DNA from: Emydura subglobosa
Lineage: Eukaryota > Chordata > Testudines > Chelidae
DNA length: 64,000 nt
Direction: 5' to 3'
Assembly: GCA_007922225.1 (NCBI GenBank)
Contig: ML679971.1
Coordinates: 372,001 to 436,000, forward strand
The translations under genes and the position numbers were made by a program. Below are positions 24,901-36,900 of the stretch, one piece after another. Below the pieces are notes generated by a model that saw nothing but the letters and a program-made list of their open reading frames with translations, searched no databases and was not told the origin of the DNA. Numbering within the stretch: position 1 is the first letter of the stretch; the number at the start of each line of letters is the position of its first letter.

Positions 24901-27900
24901 TAATCTTAAAATTGCAGGCAAATCAGTCTGTATTGTAAGCAATATAGATAACTCTTCCTTGCCCTTATTAGGTGCACTGAGACGCTGAGTATGTTTGTAA
25001 AAGCTGCTTGAGTAACTATCACTCCAACCTTTTTATTTATCCCTTTGACATAGCAAAGGTGTTAATCTTGTGAGCTGTTTGGATCAGAGATTGTCCTGTT
25101 GTTCTATTTGTACAGCACCTAGCACAATGGAGTCCAGATCCAGGACTGAGGCTTCTAGGTTGTTCCATAAAACTACTAATCAGAAGAATAGGGCAAGATT
25201 ATAACAGTGACATATAAAAAGAAACGGTTCTTTAAGCATCACTTCCATTGTCCCCCACTGTAGGTGATGCATGTATCATGACAGCGTGAGCTTGGAATAA
25301 CAGGGTCTGTCAGGGCTACGAGTGCTCCCTGCCTATGTCCTTGAATACTTCCAAACTTCGCTGCTGATCTAAACTCCCACGGGTGCATGCACATCTCTTG
25401 CAGCAAGGGATCCTTGCAGGCAGCCGTCTTGAAGGACAACAGTTACAGTGATAAGGAGCCCTGTTGCTTTTCAAAGCACATCTGAAACACAGTCTGCTTC
25501 CTTCCTTGGAGATAATCTTTGTGGAAGTGTCTGATGTTGCTTTGCTCTTCTGTAGCCCCTCCGACCTGGGGATCTCAAAGCACTGTACAAACATTGACTA
25601 AAACTAGGCAGGGTCATGGCCTTGTGGTTAAAACATAGGGCTGGGAGTTGGCCTGTTGGTTAGAGAACTAACCTGGGATGTGAAAAACCTGCAGTCAGTT
25701 CCCCTCCTCACCAAAGAGTTGGCCAAGACACTGAAGAAATGACTTGAGATATGCTTTATAGTCAAGCTGAAAGTGTAATTCCGGCTAGGATAGAAGCACT
25801 GAGCTACCTCAGACAGAGTCAGTGTGGTAAAAATAACAGCTGTGCCTGAGCAGGTACACAGGATGGGATTGTCCTCGGGACAGGTGGGACAGCTCACCCA
25901 TTCTATAGCTCCGGCCACCGCACTGCTATTTTTAGCATGTTAGCTGGATCAAAGATAGTGTGTGTTTGTCTACCTGGCCTGGAAATGACAGCTCCAGCAC
26001 AAGGGCAGTTCCCATCAGTAAATGGGGATCGGAGCACCACCCTACCTCACAGGGGTCTTCTGAGGATAAACACGTTAAAGTTTGTTGGGGGCTGGGATAA
26101 GTACCGAAGATAGACAAGAGTTGGGGGATCTGGGTTGTCTGTTCCTAGTTCTTCCAAAGCCTTCATGCATGACCTCAGGCAAGTTATTTCCCCTCTCTGT
26201 GCCTCAGTGTCCCCATCTATAAAGTGGGAATGATAATACAGAAAGGTTGTTGTGAGCCTTAATCTGTTACTGTTTGAAGTTCGGTACCCAAAATGTTTTA
26301 CAAATAGGGTGACCAGATAGCAAGTGTCAAAAATCGGGACGGGGTGGGGGGTAATAGGCACCTATATAAGAAAAAGCCTTGAATATGGAGATTGTCCCTA
26401 TAAAACGGGGACATCCGGTCACCCAGGACAGGCTCCTAGAATGCAGATATCACATCACCGTGACAACGCTGCCGGATTGCGGTGCCAAGTGCGCTGGACC
26501 TGAGCGTGTAATGCTGAGATTCAGTACAGCAGACTCGAACTGGGAGAGGCACAAAAGCTATTTGGTGAGCCCTTGGGAGGGGTCTTTCTGGTTCATTTCA
26601 CTGACACGTCGCAGCGTTCTGTCTAGCTCTCTATGCAGAACAGTAGCCGGTTCAAGGTACTGAAGTCAGCTGAGTTTTGCTTGCAGTCTCCCACTCCTGC
26701 TGAATGCATTAGGGTGAGGTGGTGCATCGTGCTCTTGTGCTGCTGACTCCGCTGGTCCAATTCTCTCCACCAGGGGAGCTTTGCCCTCTGAGATCGCAGA
26801 AGATGATGATTCCCTGGATGTGTTCACGGAAGGTGCAAGTGTCAGTCCAGCAGTTCAGAGACTGCAAGCTGCATCCCCACCTCTTGGCGGCACCTTCCGG
26901 ATCCTGCTGTCCAATACCACGATATCAGGTAAAGGGAAAGGGCGAGGCTCTGCTTTTCTGGGAGCCAAAGGAAGATGAGCTTGGACCTCACCCCTGGAAA
27001 CATTCCTGCAAAGGCAGGGCTGGCAGACGGTCCCCTTTGGGGCAGCTGCTAATTCTTTACATTTATCTGCCTCCTTCCCTCCCCCCCCAAAGTGGGGAGG
27101 GGAAATGTTTAGATGACAGCTTAGGTACTGATCCAAAACCCACTGAAGAGAATGGAAAGACCCCCAGTGACTTCAGTGGGGTTTAGCTGAGACCCTCAGA
27201 GGGATTTTTCACACAAAGGTACATTATAGGACAGTGATAACACTCTAAAGTATTAGGCCCTATGTATGTGTGTCTAATGCACCCCTCACTGTAGTATCTA
27301 GATATCTTCCCACGTCTGATCCAGGCAGACTTGTGGCTTGCCCGGCTGTTGATATCCCTGCTTTATAATGAACTTCTCAGGTGTCCCAGTGCACATCTCC
27401 TCCCACCGCCTCCGCGAGTTCCTGCAAAGCAACGCAGATAACGCGACAGGACAGTACCTCAACGTCCGCGATTTCACTGTGACCAAGGATGTGAGCACTT
27501 GTTACCAGAACATATGGACGCTGACCTGGAAGTCCATGACTGGTGACTTGCCCAATGTTATCAGCGTACGATGATCTTTTCTTTTAACACACGTGTTGCT
27601 ACGCAAAGCTTAAATCTGCCAGCTAGTATGTCTGTGTTGACAGGATTCATTTTCACAAAGATTTTATTCACCTAGATGTCTAGGCAGACTCAGGCAAAGT
27701 CCCTGACAAAGGCTATTATAGAGAGCAATAACTTAGAAAGTCCCAGAGTAGTTAACTGATTAAGAATAGGAACTGCAGTTACAGTAGATAAGACAAAAAT
27801 ATAAAGCCACCAACCCTCATGCTCCGAAGCATAAGCCTGAGGTCAGGAAGTAACTCTCACGGTGTGCTACAGTATTTCACAAAGAGGCCCGATTGACATG

Positions 27901-30900
27901 GGGATTGGAGCTGTACTACCCACAGTCGTGTTGAAACATAGTCGCTGCTAGCACACCTCTGGCATGTTTCTCTGACCAAGGGGGAGAGGGATTTTTTTCC
28001 TGAGAATTATACTATGGAGTAACTCCAAAGGTTTTATCACCTGAACCTCATGTGGTGCTCAGGGCAAAGTCCCTGTTCCTACTGATCAACGAACATGTTC
28101 AAACATGGTTGTAGCTAGTGTGGTCCTACTCTGTGTAGACAAGGACTAGATGCATTACTGGTCTTTTACGCCAGCCTCTGAAGCATCTGGCATTGGGTCC
28201 TTGCCAGAGATAGGATATTAGACTGAGATGCAGCATTGCTATACAGGGAATTCTGTGACGTTTCTTTGCCAATGTAAAGCCATAGCTAGGGAAGCAGGGT
28301 GGTCTGGTGCTGAAGGCATGGGCCTGGGAGATAGAAAAACGGGGTTCAATTCCATGATTCAGGGCAGATTCCCTATGTGTCCTTAAACCACGTTTCTTAA
28401 TCTTTTTACCTCTGTTCCCCACCTGTAAAATGGAGATCGCAACATTGTGTTGTGGGACACATACACTAAGATTGTGGGGTCACATAAGCAGATAGAGGGA
28501 ACATTTCCATTATTCACATCCAATCTTGTAGTCCTTACAGTAAACATTAGCTATACAGGTTCAATTTGCTCATGAAACGATACACAATACCTACAAGAAA
28601 AAAAGATTTTATAAAGATGAGGAAAATGTGGTGGTTCTTTCTTTCTCACCCTGCTAGGTTTCTGCTGAAAACCTCACTGGACTTAACCCAACCATTGAAG
28701 CCCGTGTGGTTTATGATGGCGGTGTGTTTATTGGACCAATATTTGGGGACATGCTGGCTACCGCCAATAACCACACGCAGGTAAGTCACCAACTTTCCTG
28801 TAGACTCATTGTGACTTGCTCTCAGATTCAGCCCCCGTACACTTGCTGAACAGTGCTTTACTCCATGAGTATGGCATTTAACGCAATGAAACTCAGCACC
28901 GATTAAGATACTGCTAACCATGAGTAAGAGAGGTGGATTTTTCCTGTGAAGCAGGGGATTAGAGCTAATGATATATCTGTGACTATACCCTTTAAACCAA
29001 ATCGATTGGATTCTACAGTGATAACTTCCAAACACTAGCAACACTGTATTAAACTGCGGTGTTTGAGCCATTATTTAGCAGGCTTTGAGGAAGGATGACC
29101 AGGTTCTAGCCTGGGGTTTAAGAGACCCATGTTCAGTCCCCTGCTCTTCCACAGCTTCCTGTGTGACCTTGGTCAAGTCACTTAGGCCTGGTCTACACTG
29201 CTGCTGGTGGTCAACGGGAGATATGCAAACTCGGTGTCTTCATGGTGCTGCATCGTCAGGAGACACCCTCCCGTCAACGTAGCCTTACTCCTTTTCGGGG
29301 AGGTGGATTATTGGCGTAGATGGGAGAGGCCATCTGGGATCAATTGAGTGGGTCTACACAATGCCTCACAGAACCTTTGTTTCCCCATCTGTAAAATGGG
29401 GACAATAGCACTTCCCTACCTCACAGGAACATCGTAGGAATAAATACGTTAAAGATTGTGAGGCATTCAGATACTGCAGTACTGGGACTATGGATGTATC
29501 TAGTGAAATAGAACATTATGGTTTTCTTCCAAATGAGAGAAATTTTCTCATTTAGGTTTGTTGTTCATTTGAAGCACTGTCTTGGCTTGATACTGATAGC
29601 AAATACAAAAACTCCCCTCTGATTCTAAAGTGTGGTTATAATGGATTATTTTGTTTTTAAAAAAGGGCCTGTAAAAGTAGTGCACGCCAGCTCCCAGCTG
29701 ATTCCTGTTTCTCTTTGACACAATTTGCTTTTGCTATCAGCACAATCCAGTCTTTCACTCCTGTTTGGCCCTAGGGGACCATCAGGGAGGTGGGAGAAGA
29801 AGACGGGTTCTGCTGCCCCTGGTACTTCACCCGTCCAGTTCTGAATGCAGACACTTTTTCAGGAGGGGTGAAGCACTGTTAGAGGCAGCAAGATCACAAC
29901 TTGGTTTTCAGATCCCAGATGGAGCTTTGCAGTGCAAGCAGCTAAAAAAATTACCTTTTGGACCTGTAAACTGATCAGACTTGATCTGGAATTTATCATC
30001 AGTAGGGGAGCCCACAAGGTACTTTTCTCAGGGTAACAGCACTTTCGACTGGCTCTTATATGGGGTAGGAGCTGAGTCTAAGGTAAGTCAGAGCAATCAA
30101 TCACCTGGGAGGTTTGGGACAGGGACAACTAGGAGGAGTTGTGGATATCAGTCAAAACCAAGAGATAACCCAACAGGCACCTACAGAGGTTATCAATATA
30201 GGCTCTCAAAACTGGACTCTGGCTTGCCTAAAGTGAACCCCAGCAAACCCTGTGATGAACTTTGCTCAAATTTGCAATGCAACTAGGCAAGTTTTGCATG
30301 CTTCTGGGTTTAATTGTCAACATTTTGTAGAGCCCTATTAACTGCTTTGGTTCCCTTCCCTCATTTGGAATAATGTTCTTCTCCATCTCTTCAGGTGGTG
30401 GTGACGGTGAATGATGTCCCAGCTAACTGCTCTGGTTCATGTTCCTTTCAGTATTCTCAGGAAGTGACCCCTTTAGTCAGTGATGTGGAGTATTCACTAG
30501 GTAATGGTATTTGCACTTCAGGGGATGACTGAACTATTATATTGTCAAAAGGGCTTCTCTAAGAGCATGTCTATCCTAGATATCTTGGGTCCAAACACCT
30601 GGAAACTTAGGAGGGTTTTGGGTCCGAACATCCGGAAATTTAGGAGGGTTTGGAATCTGTATCCAGTTCTGGATGTGAATTTTGCATCTGGCCCCTATTT
30701 CTACAATGGGCTAAAATAAAACCCTAGATATGAAAAATCCACAAACTTGGTGTTTTGGGATCTGCATTCAGATCTGAATTTTGTAGTTTGGGTCCATCTC
30801 TTTTAACTGTGTACTTCATTCTCCCCTGCCTTACAGCTTTTGGAATTGTGTACTTCTTTGCAAAGGTTGTTTACAGTGTTCTCATTCTGACTGTGACAGA

Positions 30901-33900
30901 GCGCTGGGCCACAGCACCTATTGAGTTCCAGAATGTGCTGAAGACCCCTCCCACAGCCTAAGGGGAGGAGCTACTGAGCCTGGGGCTCAAATAATTATGG
31001 GAGACAACAAATGAAAAAAAAAAAGGAACGGGCGTAAGGGTCATAAGTAGGGAACCAGAGGCGGACACCGAGCAGAGAACCCCGGATAGCACCCGTTGCT
31101 CCTCAAAGGTGTTTAGGGAGCCAGCGGACGTGGCCCAGACAAACTCTGCCTAGATACGTGAGCCTAGGGAGGAATGGAAATAGGCCCCAAAGTCGCAGAC
31201 CACCTCCCCGTCAAGCATCCTCCCCTTGGAATATAGATAGCCACCATAGCCAGTGCCAGGAGGATGACGAGGAGGTCTCGTGACTTGTGGGGCCACAGAT
31301 AGGGTTTGCATAAATTAGGAGGAAAAGTGCAGCCAGAACTGAAGCAGAGGGTTTGGAAGGAGCCAGAAAATGGGCTTGCACACTGGTGCACTCAAGTTAG
31401 ACGTGCACTGCGTCTCCCTCATGCCGCAGAAAGGGCAGACGGGGGGTGAACCATGCAAGGTACACGCCCGTGCTCACGGCTCCCTGGAGCGGTTGCCAGC
31501 TGATGTCCCTGGTGAGCCATGGGACCAAGGTGGAATACAGGCTGGCACACCGGAGCGCCTCATTCTTCTGCTGAGCTAGCACTCGGGTCACTGCAGCTCT
31601 AATTAATTACTCTAGAGCAGACCTCGTTAGGAAGAGCTGTGCCTAACTGATGGGCTGAGGAGAACTGAGAGGTTAATTAGGCCATTAGGCAGATAATACA
31701 AAAGGCATAGGAAAGAAGTGGGAAAACGGATGGGAGGAAGCAGATAGAAAGAGGGAGAGAGAGACACTGTTCTTCTCTGCTTCCCTCAGGAGCTGAGAGC
31801 TCCCAAGGACTGAAGGTGTAAAGCTATATTGTGTAAAAGGGTGGTGGAAACCAATATTGTAAATAAACTGCACGGGGCGTTTTATCAGCAAAAAGGTCTC
31901 TGAGCTGTGGACTTGAGCAAAGGCATGCAGAAGCCCACCACGCACTGTGTTGACATAATATACTTAGTTTTCTGTAAGGCATTTGACTTGACTCCACACA
32001 ACAAGCTGATTGAAAAACCTAAACTATATAAAATTAATCTGGCACACATCAGGTGAATTAAAAACTGGCTAACTGATAGGTCTCAAAATGCAAATATAAA
32101 CAGGGAATTGTCATCAAATGAATCTGTTTCCATTGAGGTCTCCCAGGGATTGGTTCTTGGCCCTTTATGCTTTTTAACATTTTTAATAATGAACTGGAAA
32201 ATAACATAAAATCGCACTGATAAAGCTTACAGATGACAAAAATTGGGGGAAGTGGTAAATAATGAACAGGATATGTCACTGTTTCAGAGCAATTTAGATC
32301 ATTTTATAAACTGGACTCAAGCAAACAATATGTGTTTTAGTATGGCTAAATGTATATAGATATAGGAACAAAAGATGTAGGTCAGATGTACAAAATAGGG
32401 GACTCTATCCTGGGAAACAGTGATTCTGAGAAGATTTGGGGCTGATGGTGAATAATCAGCTGAATATGAGCTCCCAATGTGATGCTGTGGCCAAAAGAGC
32501 TGATGCAATCCTGGGAAGCATAAATGGGGGAAGCTCAGATAGGAGTACAACGGTTATTTTACCTCTGTCTTTGGCACTGGTGCTGCTGAAATACTGGATC
32601 CAATTCTGGGATCCACAATTCAAAAAGGATGCTGACAAATTGTAGAGGGGTCAGAGAAGAGCCACGAGAATGATTAAAGGATTAGAAAACATGCTTTATA
32701 GTGATAGGCTGAAGGAGCTCAATCTATTTAGCTTAACAAAGTGAAGGTTAAGGGGTGACTAGATTAGTTTTTATCAGCACCTACATGGAGAACAAATATT
32801 TAATATTGGGCTCATCGGTCAGGTAGAAAAAGGTACAACACAAGTCAATGGCTGGCAGCTGAAGCTAGGCAAGTTGAGACCAGAAATAAGGCATACAATT
32901 TTAACAGTGAGAGTAATTAACCACTGGAACAATTTACTAAGGGTTCTGGTGGATTCTCCATCACTTGCAATTTTAAAATCAAGATTGGATGTTTTTTCCT
33001 TAAAAGGTCTGCTCTACGAATTGTTGTGGGACAGTTCTTGGGCCTGTGTTAATTGGGAGATCAGAATTCTGGTGTTAGAATCTATGAAATCTCCTCTGGC
33101 CCAAGCAGGAGAGCTGGGAAAATCCCTGGACCTAAAAGGAAGCTCTTTTGCTATAAGCTGAAGTAAATAAATTGGACTCCAGGAGAAGGGGACTATTGTT
33201 TAAAGGCTCTGGGTGCGAGTAGTTTATTTCTGAACCCTGAGGAAGCTGAGGGCTGTGTACTTGCAGGATCACACAGGACCACCAGGGAGTGTGCTCAGAT
33301 ACATTGCCCCATGTTAAAACCTGATCTTCAGCTGTTTACATCATCCTAACTAAACTAAAATCAACAGAGTGACACCAATGAACGCCAGAATCTAGTCCAA
33401 TAGAATTAAACTGTTGGAGGCGATTTTATTTCATGGCTTTCTTAAGCCAGAATATTGCAGGGAATACAGATGGACTGAGTATCACCAAAGCAGGACCAGA
33501 GATGGGTGCATGATTCATAGCCAACTATTTATATGAAAAATTTTAGCTCTTTATTCAATTTGTCTGCCAACAGACAATTGTGTGTTGTTCATAGCTGTCT
33601 GATGCACAGTCTAAGAAAACGTATTTCAGCCTATAGATAGGTTGCAAACAATTTTCTATTCATAGTGTGTGATTGGTCACGTAAGTCACATGACCTTGTT
33701 TCTAATCCTACTACATCTCCCATGAGGCAATGTGTTGCTAGGGAAATACGGCTGAACGTCCAACTGAAGTGATTCAAAATGAACCGTTTTGGGTCAGTTC
33801 ATGAAAATGAAATATTCCAATTTGGGTTGAATTTTCCTGTGGAAAAATTGTTTTTTGTGGGAACTGCATTTTCTTTTTTTTTTTTTTTAAACCAAACATT

Positions 33901-36900
33901 CAGACAGAAAATTCCTAATCTGCTCTGTTCTCAGATGGTGTCTTGCAGCATTCACCCGCTTTAGTAGAGAGTGGAGGAAGGTATAGACTTGAGAGGAAGA
34001 AAAATGGCAAAAGTAGAAAACCGCTGTTCTTGTTGTTTGTAGATGGTAATTGCAATGAGCCATCGTGGGCCAGGACCCCATTGTACTAGGTACTGTTTGA
34101 GGTCCCAATAAAAGTACAAGAGAAGAGACAATAGGTGAATGCTGACAAATTGGTGGGGGAGCACAAGGAAATGAGACGATTCTTATATTGTGGAGATGAT
34201 GGTTTTGCTAGGCACTCATATAACTAGGGAGATGAGACTGCAGTAAATGCTGAAGCATGCTAGATAGCCCAAGCAGCTTAATAGTTGCTCTTCGGGAAGC
34301 AAATTTGGGTGTCTTTACTTAGCAACAAATTTGTAATCTTGTTTTAATTTATCATTCCAGCTGATGGACTCCACACCACAGTTTATATCACAGGGTCTGG
34401 CTTTGCTGAGGACAGCCAATCACTGCAGGTAGAGGTGAACCACACAACTTGCCAAGTTGTGACTTCAAATCAAACTGGTATAGTTTGCTGGATGCCTGTG
34501 TTACCAATGGGACTGTACCAGGTTACATTGCTGGTGAGACCTTATGGATTTGCTCGCAATACCAGCAAAGGACAGAGCATCTACCTGAGAGTTAAGCCCA
34601 CGCTGGTAGCTATTGAACCTCCGACAGCTTCAGAGATTGGTACGTCTGAGTTCAACATAAGATCCTACCTGAATATCTGCCTTTATCTTATTGCATTTGA
34701 TAGGGTGTTTTTTCAACATTGCGCATGGGACTTTAGCTGCACAGTTCTCCATCTGACATAGGAGTGGCCAGGTATATTGCATGTTCCTCATGGAGTACAG
34801 TTTAATTTTCTAGGGGCAGTGTTTCTCAGGAAGAGTGGCAGCCATCTCTGGCTCTTCACTGGGTGTGCTACATCTCTTGGCTAGCTGTCTTGTAGTGAGG
34901 ATGGATATGGGTGTATGCTATACCTCTGGATATTAGTGAGAGTTTCAAGGTTAACTTTCTCATGTCATTTTGAAAGCTGCCTGATAAGTGTAATGAAATT
35001 ACTACACTGTGTGTACTTTGAGTGACCAAATGGAAATTGAGTCTCTGGCTGGCTACAAAATCTAGTTAGAAAACCACAAGAAACAAAGCCCAAATCCATA
35101 TTTTTCTCTCACCTGTAAAATATAAAAGGAAAAAAGAGGGCACTGTCTCCTCTTTCTGAAAAAGAAACATTCCCGAGCTATTCACAGAGTTTAAGTCCAG
35201 CAGGATGATTATGGCCATTATGATCATCTAGTCTGACCTCCTGCATAACAGGGGCTGGAGAATTCCATTAGGTGACGCCTGCACCAAGCCCATAACCTGT
35301 GGTTGAGCTCGACAGTATAGTTTTGGAAGGTGTCCAGTTGGATTTTAAAGAACTTGAGTGAAGGAGAATCCATCGTGTTCAAGTGGTTAATCACCCTCGC
35401 TATTAAACATTTAGACTTTATTTGTAGCCTGCATTTACCCAGCTTGAGGTTCCAGCCATTGAATCTCATCATAGCAGGCGTGGCCAAACTTACTGACCTT
35501 CAGTATTTCCCAGAGCGTCTCCATCCCCCCCATTCTCTGCCTACCAGATGCGGGCAGGGGAGCTCAGGGCTTCTGCCCTGTGGCGGGGTGGTGGGGCTAG
35601 GAGCTTCTGCCCTGCAGGGAGGGGGGTCTTGGGACTTTAGCCCCATGGTGGGGCACACTCCAGGCCTTGGGGCTTCAGCCTGCAGGATTAGAGCCCCAAG
35701 ACCCTCCTCCCTATGGGGCAGAAGCCCCCGAGCTCCCCTCTGCCCCAGTCTGGTAGGTGAAGAATAGAAGGGGGAGCGTTGGGGGCTCCGCGAGCCAGAC
35801 TTCAATTGTAAAAGAGTTCACGAGCCATGGGTTGGCCACGCCTGCATTACAGCTTTGTCTGCTCGATTGAAAAGCCTGCTATTATCCAATCTTCCCCTGG
35901 TGTAGTTACTTATAGACTACAATCAAGTCACCTCTTAATGTCTCTTGGTCTCCTTGGTGTACCTTTGAAAGCTGTACCAATATAGCAGCTTCAGTGCAGG
36001 GGTCTGTTCTCTTTTTACTGACGTAATCATACCAAGACAAGCCCCAGTGCGGAAGCAGTTACATTGGCATAAAGGTGCCTTATATCAGTATAGCTGATTC
36101 CTCCACACACAGGAATAAGCTTACTGGTATAAGTGTGACCCACTGGTTGGTGTGTGTTCTAAATCCCACTGTCTGCTAATCTGCAGAGGGTACGAGTTGT
36201 TACAAGCCTCTAGTGACAGAAGCTTGGCGTGTCAGCTCAAGCCGTAGTGACTCCTTCATGTAAGGCAGATTTTCCAGATCTCAAATTGGTCTCGTGGCTA
36301 TTTTCTGAAAACTGGTCCATGGATCACTAGCGGCCCTACAGAGCACTTCCTACTGGTCCTGGGAGAGCTGTGTGGTCACATGGTGTCAGTGCCTCCTGGT
36401 TTCCAGCAGCTACATCACCTTAAAAGCAGCTGAAAATGCATTAGTTGTTCCCTTAATGTAACTCTGCCATGTAAGGACTCCTGGAGTGGCCACCAGGGTG
36501 TTATTTGACCACTACTGGGAGAGAAGGTGGCCTGGGCAGGCTTGATTGGCAGGGGAGGTGAACCACATGGAAGTGAATGAGAGGGGAGATGGGCCCGGGA
36601 GACACACCATCTATTGAGATGTGGTCCACTATGATGAAGTTGGAAGTCCCCTTGCTGTAGATCATGAATTCTTAACCTGGGGGTTGTAAACAGGCTTCAG
36701 GGGGTCACAACTCCCTCCCTTTCCTTACGCCTAGAAGGAATGGGCATCCCAAAACTTTTGTGTTCTTACCTGGGATCACGGTACAGGGAAAGGTTAAGAA
36801 TTTCTGCTGTAGATCATTAAAAAAAGAGGTAGGTATAATGCTTTGGCCTTGGCTGTTTCCCCCTCTCTACTCTCCCAGCAGTCCAACTCCTTTCCTGGTT

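Larger units (their letters stand above)
22921..26773. other. Intron m-n
   Basis: Non-coding, 3.9 kb. It contains a CR1 scrap (22970-23045), A-rich and T-rich runs (23270-23285, 23579-23592, 24146-24163), an older CR1 (24230-24775), SINE pieces (about 25080-25165, 25540-25690, 26040-26290) and a hAT MITE (26305-26426). An open stretch at 26447-26564 is discussed under findings. Confidence 0.75.
28781..30394. other. Intron p-q
   Basis: Non-coding. A SINE split by a Harbinger MITE fills 29080-29470; nothing recognised in 29500-30394. Confidence 0.7.
30501..34360. other. Intron q-r
   Basis: Non-coding. Holds an old repeat (30550-30830), an LTR-like segment with a Tx1-like fragment (30893-31940), an old CR1 (31941-33095) and an A/T-rich repeat (33764-33905). 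Nothing recognised in 33100-33760 or 33910-34360. Confidence 0.75.

Noticed and set aside
35500..35805. Overlapping GC-rich ORFs on both strands
   Set aside because: They fall inside the palindromic hAT MITE and mirror each other.
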